DNA from: Capsulimonadaceae bacterium
GTDB lineage: Bacteria > Armatimonadota > Armatimonadia > Armatimonadales > Capsulimonadaceae
Direction of reading: 5' to 3'
DNA length: 40,739 bases
NCBI GenBank assembly: GCA_031292625.1
Contig: JARLGU010000013.1
Location: 1 to 40,739 of the forward strand
Made by a program: the position numbers and the translations under genes. Within the stretch, counting starts at the first letter, position 1, and each line of letters begins with the position of its first letter. Positions 33,540 to 40,739 of this stretch are shown one piece after another. The notes under the pieces are model-generated. The model had not been told where the DNA came from and did not search any database. It saw only the letters and a list, made by a program, of their open reading frames with translations.

Positions 33540-33650
33540 CTAGCGGATCGCATCGACAGGGTCCGGATCGCTAGGGTTTATCAGGTCGTGCAACGCCGCC
33601 AATTCAACTGCAGCGCGACTGACAATCGTCGCCATTTCTGGCTTACGCAT
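33540..33650 (-). CDS. possible 36-residue leader or small protein
   Basis: Between tRNA-Gln and glmU a short frame reads MRKPEMATIVSRAAVEL..., continuing as an amphipathic helix and an acidic, proline-containing end (INPSDPDPVDAIR). TATAAC lies immediately before the ATG, so a leaderless start at the second ATG (33635) is also possible. No Shine-Dalgarno sequence is present. It ends 24 bases before glmU starts. No family is recognised; it may be a chance frame. Confidence 0.25.
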   Translation of the reverse strand: MRKPEMATIVSRAAVELAALHDLINPSDPDPVDAIR

Positions 33651-33701
33651 GTTATACCCGCGACGAAGATTCTGTACCGATTTCGTCCGTTAATGGGGTT
33701 C

Positions 33702-33775
33702 TGGCTCAGGGGCAGGGATTCGAACCCCGATAATCAGAACCAAAATCTGATGTCCTGCCATTGAACGACCCCTGA
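33702..33775 (-). tRNA. tRNA-Gln (anticodon UUG)
   Basis: A complete 74-base cloverleaf: acceptor TCAGGGG with CCCCTGA, D arm GTTCAATGGCAGGAC, anticodon stem TCAGA/TCTGA with loop TTTTGGT giving anticodon UUG at 34-36, short variable loop, T arm CGGGG-TTCGAAT-CCCTG, discriminator G and an encoded CCA (33702-33704). Reads CAA (and CAG by wobble) codons. Confidence 0.95.
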
Positions 33776-33785
33776 ACGCGAGGGA

Positions 33786-33815
33786 ATTATACTCGCAGGC
33801 CCGCCCGCGCGTCAA
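33786..33815 (-). promoter_or_regulatory. promoter of tRNA-Gln
   Basis: On the minus strand TTGACG (33815-33810) and TATAAT (33791-33786) are separated by 18 bases. The -10 box ends 10 bases before the mature tRNA 5' end at 33775, a normal arrangement for a stable RNA gene. Confidence 0.75.
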
Positions 33816-33904
33816 GGCGAAAACGCAGTTGCAAGCAGCGACGTTGGGATAAAGCGGAACATACCGGTGAGTACGAGAGTGCGCGAAGCAGGATAGACCC
33901 GCTT

Positions 33905-34604
33905 CACGCACGTGTCAGAACGCGGAATAAATGCATCCCGCGCGCGCCACGCACTGAAGTACGTGTCTGTGAAAAACGAGAAGCCCGCTGAACCGGACTC
34001 AGGACAGCCCGCTTCAGCGGGTTTGGCGCAGTCTCAAGACACGGGTTTAAACCCGTGAACGACGGCGGCGAACGGTACACGCACGTGTCAGAACGCGGAA
34101 TAAATGCATCCCGCGCGCGCCACGCACTGAAGTACGTGCCTGTGAAAAACGAGAAGCCCGCTGAACCGGACTCAGGACAGCCCGCTTTAGCGGGTTTGGC
34201 GCAGTCTCAAGACACGGGTTTAAACCCGTGAACGACAGCGTGGAATTGTTGCACGCACGTGTCAGAGCGCGCGGAATAAATGCATCCCGCGCGCGCGCCA
34301 CGCACTGAAGTACGTGTCTGTGAAAAACCAGAAGTCCGCTGAACCGGACTCAGGACAGCCCGCTTCAGCGGGTTTGACGCAGCCTCCAGACACGGGTTTA
34401 AACCCGTGAACGACAGCGGCGAACGGTACACGCACGTGTCAGAACGCGGAATAAATGCATCCAGCGCTCGCGCCACGCACTGAAGTACGTGTCTGTGAAA
34501 AACGAGAAGCCCGCTGAACCGGGCTCAGGACAGCCCGCTTTAGCGGGTTTGGCGCAGTCTCAAGACACGGGTTTAAACCCGTGAACGACAGCGGCGAACG
34601 GTAC
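33905..34604 (+). repeat. four tandem copies of a ~175-bp palindrome-rich repeat
   Basis: Units at 33905-34077 (173 bp), 34078-34251 (174), 34252-34428 (177) and 34429-34604 (176). Each starts CACGCACGTGTCAG and contains GCGGAATAAATGCATCC, the stem CCCGCTGAA...TTCAGCGGG (or the TTTAGCGGG variant), a shorter hairpin CCCGCTTCAGCGGG, and a perfect 18-bp palindrome CACGGGTTTAAACCCGTG followed by AACGACAGCGGCGAACGG. Units differ by scattered substitutions and 1-4 base indels. The array lies between tRNA-Gln and a TPR gene. Flanks 33816-33904 and 34605-34785 hold no feature I can support. Confidence 0.92.
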
Positions 34605-34785
34605 ATTGGTGAACCACAAGATTCTCACGCCCCAAGTTCTCTTGTGCGCGTCCTTTGATGCACGCTCGATCCAAGACATAAGGAACACCGGGAACAGCTC
34701 CGGCACGTCACCTAATGTGCCAAAATGACCGTCAGGAGCACGCGGCCGCTGAACGGAGCGAGGCCCTCTCGTACCCTGGATTCCA

Positions 34786-35580
34786 ATGATCTGCATCTTT
34801 AAGAAATTTCGTCTATCGTCCTGCGCATTTTGCGCGCTGCTGATGCTGCTGCTCGCGTTCGGGTCGTCCGGGATTGCGCTTGCTCAAAAGCCTACCACCT
34901 CATTGAGTTGGACGACGGAGGCGTGGACGGACGACAACCGGCCTTACGCGGAAACGAGGATGCGCGTAAGAGACGAGCTTGCAAGCTCGCGCGACCCGGC
35001 GAGGATCGTCGCAAGCTATCGGCAATCGGCCCGGCGCCAGCCTCGCAACGCTCTGGCAGTGTATTGCTGGGCGGCCGCCGCCTGGGAGGCATCGGTTAAC
35101 CCCGGAAGCGAACAGTTTTACCGTCAGGTTACGACGGGCGTCCGGGAGGCCCTTGCTGTACCGCTTTCACCGCACACCTATGACTACGCGCGGATGCGGT
35201 ACCTTTTCGAGGCAGATGCCAACCGGCGAATGCGGGAGATGAAGGAGTTAGGCGATCGGCTCTTAGCGGTCGATCAGAGAGATCCGCCTGTTCTCTATCA
35301 AACCGCGCTGGCGTATACGGACGACGTCCCCAAAGCGGCCGCATTGCTCGACGAGGCAATCGCGCTGGCCCCGACGAGCGCCGCAAATCACGGCACGCTC
35401 GGCTACATTTACGTTATGGCTTTTCTCTATCGCAATGGACCGGAAGATTACGCACGCAAAGGAATCACGGAGCTGAGAATATACCTCTCTCTCTCGCCAA
35501 AGAACGAGGATTCATGCAACTGGGCACGCATCGGCATCGATGCGGCCAACCGGAAACTCTCGCATCGCGCTCGCCGGTAA
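34786..35580 (+). CDS. secreted TPR-repeat protein, function unknown
   Basis: A 264-residue protein with a signal peptide (hydrophobic about 12-30, GIALAQ cleavage region). The rest is mostly alpha-helical with TPR-like pairs, for example RIVASYRQSARRQPRNALAVYCWAAAAWE (about 75-103), LGDRLLAVDQRDPPVLYQTALAY and AALLDEAIALAPTSAANHGTLGYIYVMAF (about 183-211). TPR domains mediate protein contacts; the partner is unknown. The start ATG 34786 lacks a clear ribosome-binding site. It stands alone after the tandem repeat array. Confidence 0.7.
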   Translation: MICIFKKFRLSSCAFCALLMLLLAFGSSGIALAQKPTTSLSWTTEAWTDDNRPYAETRMRVRDELASSRDPARIVASYRQSARRQPRNALAVYCWAAAAWEASVNPGSEQFYRQVTTGVREALAVPLSPHTYDYARMRYLFEADANRRMREMKELGDRLLAVDQRDPPVLYQTALAYTDDVPKAAALLDEAIALAPTSAANHGTLGYIYVMAFLYRNGPEDYARKGITELRIYLSLSPKNEDSCNWARIGIDAANRKLSHRARR

Positions 35581-36018
35581 TCGTCCTTTTACCGACGGCA
35601 ATCTACAGATCGGACAGGAGAAACGTAAGCGAAGAGACGGCTTGCCATAGGAGCGCATTGATACGCGGGTGTAAGAATTCTCGCGTCGACAGAGTGTTTG
35701 CCTCGCATGCGCTGACGGCTTCGATCGAACGCGTTCGGCCAACGCCGGGTATGTCGCTCGCAAATCGCCCAGACCATCAGATCCCGATCGATAGATATGC
35801 CGCCGCCACAAGCCTGCGACGGCTGCGCACCAGCAACCAAACATCCGCCGGTCGCATAGGCCTATATTCGTTTTATTTACGGCGGGTAGAGTTAGCAATG
35901 AGCACGACGAAGGCTCCCAGCGAATCCGCGTCCACGTTTGTGGATTCCAATCCCGGCCATCATCCAATGCACGCGGATTCGGTCATGTCCGGCCCGATGG
36001 CATCCTCGAATTGCAGGC
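35581..36018. other. intergenic stretch between convergent genes
   Basis: 438 bases with no convincing gene. Long frames on both strands (for example 35514-36224 plus and 35512-35967 minus) lack ribosome-binding sites, family resemblance and sensible composition. No repeat of the dispersed family or of the tandem array is present here. Confidence 0.4.
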
Positions 36019-37431
36019 CTATTCTTCCGCCATATCTCCCGCGATCAACACTGGCCCGGGCAGGGGCCGGGCGATTTCGTCGACCCGATAGCCGAATCCT
36101 GCGCCGCCTAGCGTCGCAAGATCGAGACAGCCGTTCCTCCGGCGATACGCGTCCGGATGGATCGCTGCTTCGTAAGACGAGGCGTCAGGGTAGAACTGCA
36201 TCGCGTTCGATTCCAGCCCCATAATGGTGCCAACATTTGCCGCCAGGTGCAGATGCGGAATCTGTGCGAGCATCGGGTTAGTCAGATCCTGAACCATCAG
36301 CCCCATCCCGTGCTCCTTCGCCCAACATGCGGACAAAATCGCGCCTGTTTGGGTCTTGCAGGTCTTTAAAGCCACGCCAGTCCAGCCAAGATTGCGCCCA
36401 AGCCGTATCAGACGCCAGTCGTGCGCGCTTTCGTCCATAAAGAGCGGCTTGCGCGCGGCGACGCTGTGAACGTCGATCCGGTGTTCCTCCAACTCATACG
36501 CAAATGGCTGCTCGACATAAAGCAGCATTCCGTATAAGCGCGGATGCTCATCGCGCAACTGGTCAAGCATGCTGTTGACATACCCAGGCTCTTCCACCGT
36601 GCAGTTGAAATCTGTGGTCAGCCACTCCACGCCTCCCTTGACGCCAATCTCGCCGCACCGGACAATCCGCCGGTAATCAGTCTCGTAGTCAGTGCCGCGA
36701 AGCTTGATCTTCAGGCACTTGAGACCATCCCGCGCGATCCAGTCGGCCAGCAAAACCGGGTAACAATCGTGAGGTTCATCGCCCGCAAGATCGTCTTCCG
36801 TCAGCGGATCGCCGACACCGACGCTGTGCCAAACGCGAATGCGGCGCGGCGGATTCGCGGCCAGATAGTCGCACGGGTAGCGGCCGGCGAAACCGCCCTC
36901 GTGTCCTTTAGCCGGCTCAAGGAAGGCGCTCAGATCGCGGTTCATAAATCGGCCGTTATACGTCGCGTAGACGGGCAATTCGTGAAGAGATCCATAAGCG
37001 TCATGGACCGCAATATCGAAGGCCGAGCAGCAGACTAACGCGGCGAGCCATGGCATCCGCTCCGTATGCCCCGCGTTTGCCTGCTCCCAATGACGCCGTA
37101 GCGGGCCTTCCTGGAAGTCGCTGCCGATCTCGATTGGGTGACCAGGTCCTGTCTCGCCGCACCAAGCAGAAGCAAGCAAACGCGTAAACGATAAGAGGCG
37201 CTCGATGCGTTCCTGGTGCGAGAGGCGCGATGGCCACACCCAACCGACGCTCAGCGGAGTTTCTCCCCATCCGATCGCCGACCGGCCTTGGGCATCGACG
37301 ACCTTAACCTGGCATCGCGCGCAGGTAACGTGGCTGAGCGTTTCGCTGCCAAATCGATAAGGCATGCGTGTCTGAACGGGAAGAAAATAGAGCCGCGTTC
37401 CGCACACTCGAACATCCATTGCGCTATTCAT
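36019..37431 (-). CDS. enolase-superfamily (mandelate racemase/muconate lactonizing type) protein
   Basis: A 470-residue enolase-superfamily member, longer than the usual 350-400. The superfamily abstracts a proton alpha to a carboxylate, often on sugar acids. The capping part includes IGWGETPLSVGW (about 53-64). Barrel motifs: CLKIKLRGTDYETDYRRI (about 235-252, KxK-type lysines), LTTDFNC (Asp ligand), LLYVEQPFAYEL (Glu ligand), LFMDESAHDW (Glu/Asp ligand), and LKTCKTQTGAI with a C-terminal Lys candidate base. Three acidic metal ligands are thus visible. The substrate cannot be told; an acid sugar is likely in this context. Start ATG 37431 has AAGGAA upstream. Confidence 0.82.
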   Translation of the reverse strand: MNSAMDVRVCGTRLYFLPVQTRMPYRFGSETLSHVTCARCQVKVVDAQGRSAIGWGETPLSVGWVWPSRLSHQERIERLLSFTRLLASAWCGETGPGHPIEIGSDFQEGPLRRHWEQANAGHTERMPWLAALVCCSAFDIAVHDAYGSLHELPVYATYNGRFMNRDLSAFLEPAKGHEGGFAGRYPCDYLAANPPRRIRVWHSVGVGDPLTEDDLAGDEPHDCYPVLLADWIARDGLKCLKIKLRGTDYETDYRRIVRCGEIGVKGGVEWLTTDFNCTVEEPGYVNSMLDQLRDEHPRLYGMLLYVEQPFAYELEEHRIDVHSVAARKPLFMDESAHDWRLIRLGRNLGWTGVALKTCKTQTGAILSACWAKEHGMGLMVQDLTNPMLAQIPHLHLAANVGTIMGLESNAMQFYPDASSYEAAIHPDAYRRRNGCLDLATLGGAGFGYRVDEIARPLPGPVLIAGDMAEE

Positions 37432-37563
37432 TCAAATTTCCTTGCCTCCACATCCAGCGCTCGAACCGGCGCGCGGCCTGCAACCGTCATAAGCCGGCCA
37501 TTGCTCGGCATGAGTTGAGGGCGCTCCGGGTATCTTGCTCCGGGCGAACTCGCGCGACGCTGG

Positions 37564-38154
37564 CTAAACGCGTTGAGTTGCAATGGGTTCCTCCGGAATC
37601 GATTTGATCTCCGGCGACACACATTTCCGATTCGCGCCGAACGGGCCGGCAGCGCCGCGACCGTCCATGAGAATTCGGCGGATCGTGATCAAGTTCGTCG
37701 TTCCTGTTGTGACCTCAAGCATAATGCCCCCTATCGAATGGCAAAGAATATTGTTCGTCAACCAAAGGAACGTGCAGCAAAGCAGGCAAAGCCGAAGCGC
37801 AATCCCATCGTATCGATACATCCCAACAATCGCAACAACAGATGCGGCAATTGCGAATAATCCGAGCGGGCTCCTTACGGTGGCGATAGCCAAAGCGAGC
37901 GTAAGGGCGAGTAATGCCGCGACAGCATAGGGCGAACGCTTGCGCAGAAACGCAAGGTTCCGAAAAATGTTGACGAAATTCCCCGCCGCCGCAGGCATAC
38001 TGCCCAGAAGAACGAAATGAGCGCAGTAGACCGCCGCTTGAACGGCGTTTAGTATCTTTAGGCGTCCATCGTTTTTCTGCGCGAACGCAACCACTCCAAG
38101 GACGAACGCCGCATAGCCGACGAGCTGCGGAAGCGAAAACGCTGTCTCGGTCAT
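37564..38154 (-). CDS. YgjV-family inner membrane protein
   Basis: A 196-residue protein with about five membrane helices (about 8-25, 35-60, 75-95, 98-112, 120-150). LVGYAAFVLGVVAFAQKNDGRLKILNAVQA, HFVLLGSMPAAAGNFVNIFRN and LWLTNNILCHSIGGIMLEVTT follow the YgjV (Imp-YgjV) pattern, a family of unknown function. The polar C terminus (about 160-196) is longer than in typical members. The start at ATG 38154 has no clear ribosome-binding site. 37432-37563 separates it from the enolase-type gene. Confidence 0.8.
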   Translation of the reverse strand: MTETAFSLPQLVGYAAFVLGVVAFAQKNDGRLKILNAVQAAVYCAHFVLLGSMPAAAGNFVNIFRNLAFLRKRSPYAVAALLALTLALAIATVRSPLGLFAIAASVVAIVGMYRYDGIALRLCLLCCTFLWLTNNILCHSIGGIMLEVTTGTTNLITIRRILMDGRGAAGPFGANRKCVSPEIKSIPEEPIATQRV

Positions 38155-38235
38155 AGATCATAACTTTCAGGTCGGCCATATTTTCTGACAATATCGGTCA
38201 TCAATCAATCCCGCGTACGGCTGCAAACGCGGCAA

Positions 38236-38405
38236 GGACGGCTCCCCGGCCGCCGTGGCCGATTTTGAAAAAGGGCCGTCACAGCGCATTCACTGCTTCA
38301 CGATGTGCGCTGGGCAAAGGGCCGTACGCGAGTTGACGAGGCATCGTAAATTACCGCAGTGAACGAGGCGCGGGCAAAAAATTGCCCCGGCGGCACGAGC
38401 CGTCC
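38236..38405 (+). repeat. dispersed inverted-end element, copy 3
   Basis: 170-bp copy very similar to the one at 14037-14221, with the same perfect 9-bp inverted ends (GGACGGCTC, GAGCCGTCC) and a 15-base internal deletion relative to it. TTTTTT stands seven bases after the right end (CTTTTTTGC). It lies between the YgjV-family and nitrilase-family genes. Confidence 0.85.
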
Positions 38406-38463
38406 TGAATCTTTTTTGCAACACGCCAGTTCATTACACGCACTCTTAGCCCAAGTCAACACT

Positions 38464-39438
38464 TTACTTCGACCACATCGCCCGATTGCCGTGCGGCGCG
38501 TTTTGCCGGATCGGCTTTTCGCCGCGGGCGTAGCTCGCGTAGGCTTCCATATGGCGTTCGTGATACTGATCGGCAGTCTCAAACGCGTATTTCTCTTGAA
38601 GAGTCGCGATGGTAACCGACGGATCGACGGGCTCGACGAAAAAGTTTACGGAGTCTGGGTCAGAGCGGATTTCGACGCGGCCGGGATAGTCCGCCAGAAT
38701 TTTATCGGGGATGCCATTGTTGTAATCGTAATGACAGACGGCGAAGTCGAGATTGATATCGCGCACGACTACGTTTACAATGTTATCCGTCTGAGCCAGA
38801 GTCGTTCCGCAAGGATCGATGATGCGCGAATGAGCGGTTCGCACGGAGGTGACAACGTAATACCTGTTCAGAAGGGCGTAGGCGTTAAATCGAGGTCCGC
38901 CATGGTATGCGGACGGCCAGAATACCAGCCGAGCGCCCTTGCTGGCAAGCAGCGCCCAATCGTCCGGAAAGCCGACATCGAAGCAGATCCGAATTCCGAT
39001 CCGGCCGAAATCGAGGTCGAAAATGCCGTCGCCGAGACCGGGTTCGCAGCCTCTATCGAGGATTGTGTATTCATGGCCCGTTGCAACGGGACGCCGCTTA
39101 TCGTAGATGCCGGCAATCTGCCCCTTGCGATCGATCATGATCGCCGAATTGAAGATATGTCCGTCGCGACGCGTAATAATCGGGCAAATCACGTAGCTGC
39201 CGTGGCGCTTGGCAAGCGCGCAGACGCGATCCGTGGTCGGTCCGGGAACGTTTTCCGCCCGCGCGGAGGCATCGCCTGGATGCGTTACCGTTGTGAAGCT
39301 TTCCGGTAGACAGACTAGGTCGGGCTTCTGAAGCAATGCGAGTTCGAGCGTCCCAAGAACGAAGTCGCGATTTTGCTCCACCGTAGGAAAAAAGCGCTCA
39401 GCCTGGCAGACTGTTGCGATACGAGCACGAGTATTCAT
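38464..39438 (-). CDS. nitrilase/carbon-nitrogen hydrolase family protein
   Basis: A 324-residue amidase-type enzyme hydrolysing a C-N bond of an amide or nitrile. Catalytic triad: Glu in DLVCLPESFT (about 40-49), Lys in IYDKRRPVATGHE (about 111-123) and Cys in IGIRICFDVGFPDDW (about 146-160). The C-terminal 70 residues (DQYHERHMEAYASYARG) are an extension typical of some branches. The start ATG 39438 is chosen because AAAGGA lies 8 bases upstream; ATG 39444 is too close to it. It follows the hydroxyacid dehydrogenase gene by 19 bases and is co-transcribed. Substrate unknown. Confidence 0.88.
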   Translation of the reverse strand: MNTRARIATVCQAERFFPTVEQNRDFVLGTLELALLQKPDLVCLPESFTTVTHPGDASARAENVPGPTTDRVCALAKRHGSYVICPIITRRDGHIFNSAIMIDRKGQIAGIYDKRRPVATGHEYTILDRGCEPGLGDGIFDLDFGRIGIRICFDVGFPDDWALLASKGARLVFWPSAYHGGPRFNAYALLNRYYVVTSVRTAHSRIIDPCGTTLAQTDNIVNVVVRDINLDFAVCHYDYNNGIPDKILADYPGRVEIRSDPDSVNFFVEPVDPSVTIATLQEKYAFETADQYHERHMEAYASYARGEKPIRQNAPHGNRAMWSK

Positions 39439-39457
39439 GGTCATTGTCCTTTTGGCG

Positions 39458-40477
39458 TTAAGCGATGGACTCCCATCGTTGGAGCGGGACTGCGCCGGGA
39501 ACCAGATCCCCAGAGAGCGCAAGGTTGAGAGCCTCGAATGCATCGTCTCCGATTTGAAACAACCCCGCGTGGCCCAGTCCGGCGACATGCGGCAGGACAT
39601 AGACGTTGGGCAAACCGAGCAGCGGCGAGCCGGCGGGCAGCGGCTCTGGATCGGTCACATCAAGCGCGACGCTGATGCGGCCGGTCCGGCATTCGTCGTA
39701 GAGCGCATCGTGATCGAGCAGCATGCCGCGGGCCGTATTGACCAGTGTCGCGCCGTCCCGCAGAAGGCGAAGCTGCGTCGCGCCGATCATATGACGGGTG
39801 GCCGGAAGCGCTGGAGCATGCAGACTAACCGCGTCGCATCGACGAAACAGCTCGTCGAGTTCGATTAGCTGGACCCCGAGGCGGCTTGCATCCTGCGCGG
39901 ATACAAACGGGTCGTAGGCAAGGATGCGGCAATCGAACGCTTTCAGGAGCGGGATTATCTTGCGTGCAACGGTGGAAAGGCCCACGAGGCCTATCGTTGC
40001 GCCTCGCAAAAACCTGCCGTTGCGCGGGATGCAGTCGCCATCGTCCACCAGGCCGATACGCGGATCGCCCGGAAATGCGTTCGATAGCTCGGGCCACCGC
40101 CGCATCGCCAAGATGAGCAGGCCAACCGCGGCCTCCGCGACATTTGCGGCCATGCCCTCGACCCCGGAGAAAACAATGATTTCACGGCGCAGCAGCAGTT
40201 CCCGGGCGTCGTGATCCGGAAAGAACGGCTTCACGCTCCCAGCGGTGTGAGCGATAATCCGTAAGTTCTTCGCGCTCCGCAGTCTGGCAGGCGTGAACAC
40301 GAAGCTCGTCCCCCAGCCGGTAAGCACGGCGCTGGCATCCGCAAGAGCGCTTTCCGCGGCTTGATCGCTGGATGCGCATGTGACGGTGTACATCGCGTTG
40401 ATTTGCTCCCATACCTCGTCTCGAAAAACAGTTTTCCGATGACGATCGGTTAGAAGCGATAGTATTGTTGGTTTCAT
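39458..40477 (-). CDS. D-isomer-specific 2-hydroxyacid dehydrogenase family protein
   Basis: A 339-residue NAD(P)-dependent dehydrogenase of the D-2-hydroxyacid type. Catalytic residues: Arg in LVNTARGMLLD (about 252-262), the acidic residue in LDVTDPEPLP, and His in NVYVLPHVAGLG (about 302-313). The dinucleotide-binding loop reads GATIGLVGLSTVARKI (about 158-173), with GxSxxA where most members have GxGxxG. The N-terminal part has LTGWGTSF and FSGVEGMAANVAEAAVGLLI. The start ATG 40477 has GAAGGAA upstream. Downstream of a probable glycosidase and upstream of a nitrilase-type gene, so probably part of a sugar-acid or glycan-breakdown operon (inference). Confidence 0.88.
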   Translation of the reverse strand: MKPTILSLLTDRHRKTVFRDEVWEQINAMYTVTCASSDQAAESALADASAVLTGWGTSFVFTPARLRSAKNLRIIAHTAGSVKPFFPDHDARELLLRREIIVFSGVEGMAANVAEAAVGLLILAMRRWPELSNAFPGDPRIGLVDDGDCIPRNGRFLRGATIGLVGLSTVARKIIPLLKAFDCRILAYDPFVSAQDASRLGVQLIELDELFRRCDAVSLHAPALPATRHMIGATQLRLLRDGATLVNTARGMLLDHDALYDECRTGRISVALDVTDPEPLPAGSPLLGLPNVYVLPHVAGLGHAGLFQIGDDAFEALNLALSGDLVPGAVPLQRWESIA

Positions 40478-40504
40478 GATATTCAGTTCCTTCGTAATCG
40501 TTTG

Positions 40505-40739
40505 TTACCGCCGCTTGAGCGTGACGAACACGACCGAGTGCGGCGGAATGTCGCACTTCAGGTCTGAACCGGAGACGCTCACCGGGAAATCGTGGATTGC
40601 ATCGTCCTTCGACTCGAGCAGCGGCGGCGCGTTCTCGTCGTCCTGAGACAGGACGACGCCCTCCGCCTTGCCGGCCGCGAAGCTTTTCAGATGCACGGCG
40701 CAGGGAACGGCCTTATCCCACGAGCCATTTGCGATAACC
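40505..40739 (-). CDS. C-terminal part of a probable glycoside hydrolase (cut by window edge)
   Basis: The frame is open from the window edge to TAA at 40507-40505: 77 residues starting in ...NGSWDKAVPCAVHLKSF and ending in CDIPPHSVVFVTLKRR. A terminal beta-sandwich with an 'IPPHSVVFVTL' end is typical of the C-terminal domain of clan-A glycosidases such as GH39, GH51 or GH79. The GTG at 40696 is internal and not the start. The stop is 27 bases before the hydroxyacid dehydrogenase gene, so this is the upstream gene of the same operon. Confidence 0.6.
   Translation of the reverse strand, partial: VIANGSWDKAVPCAVHLKSFAAGKAEGVVLSQDDENAPPLLESKDDAIHDFPVSVSGSDLKCDIPPHSVVFVTLKRR

Noticed and set aside
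34047-34476. Minus-strand frames of repeated sequence across the tandem array
   Set aside because: They simply translate the DNA repeat (including the 18-bp palindrome), lack start signals and are interrupted between units.
33905-34604. CRISPR array
   Set aside because: Units of about 175 bp are repeated throughout, without short repeats separated by unique spacers, and no cas gene is present.
34560-34796. 78-codon minus-strand frame next to the array, considered as a transposase remnant
   Set aside because: No RAYT or other transposase motif is visible and one end derives from the repeat unit itself.
35514-36224. Long plus-strand frame overlapping the enolase-type gene end
   Set aside because: Out of frame with any known family, no start signal; antisense to a clear gene.

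Overview
The window looks like chromosomal DNA of a high-GC, Gram-negative, heterotrophic bacterium, most probably an Armatimonadota member close to Capsulimonas. This assignment is an inference from gene content. The points for it are a DUF1559 pseudopilin of the kind expanded in Armatimonadota and Planctomycetota, an OprB-type outer-membrane porin, many secreted or cytoplasmic carbohydrate-active enzymes (PL22, GH71, GH78, a DUF5696-like protein), GntR-type regulation, and a tRNA-Gln with encoded CCA. No phage, plasmid, IS transposase or CRISPR array is visible.

Layout. 1-2.8 kb: an oligogalacturonate lyase and a secreted repeat protein with a proline-rich 30-bp minisatellite tail. 2.9-7.1 kb, minus strand: a compact operon of truncated haemoglobin, two-domain CbiX chelatase, phospholipase-D-like protein, lytic transglycosylase and a small membrane protein. 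7.3-11.7 kb: secreted glutathione peroxidase, anaerobic sulfatase-maturating enzyme, a small membrane peptide, DinB-like protein, isocitrate-dehydrogenase-family enzyme and a small membrane protein. 11.8-17.6 kb: GntR/LacI-type regulator with a consensus promoter, DUF1559 pseudopilin, GH71 enzyme and a DUF5696-like putative glycosidase, forming a candidate glucan-use locus. 17.7-21.7 kb: a CoA-binding protein pair, then ManC and a DegT-type sugar aminotransferase (nucleotide-sugar synthesis) and a discoidin-like secreted protein. 22.0-24.3 kb: a hybrid histidine kinase with an extra RsbW-like ATPase at its C terminus. 24.4-28.3 kb, minus: OprB porin, beta-propeller protein and Tat-exported Dyp peroxidase. 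28.8-33.5 kb, minus: GH78 rhamnosidase, then the housekeeping pair glmU-prs, with tRNA-Gln upstream. 33.9-34.6 kb: four tandem copies of a roughly 175-bp palindrome-rich repeat. 34.8-40.7 kb: a TPR protein, an enolase-superfamily enzyme, a YgjV-family membrane protein, a nitrilase-family hydrolase, a 2-hydroxyacid dehydrogenase and the C-terminal end of a probable glycosidase.

The most unusual signal is a dispersed, intergenic 170-185 bp element with inverted ends (GGACGGCTC...GAGCCGTCC), present three times in the same orientation (about 14.0, 28.2 and 38.2 kb). One copy sits against the 5' end of the porin gene, where no convincing standard start codon exists. A second theme is leaderless expression: several genes without a Shine-Dalgarno sequence have a -10 box only 6-8 bases before ATG. 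Gene functions come from motif recognition only; no database search was run.
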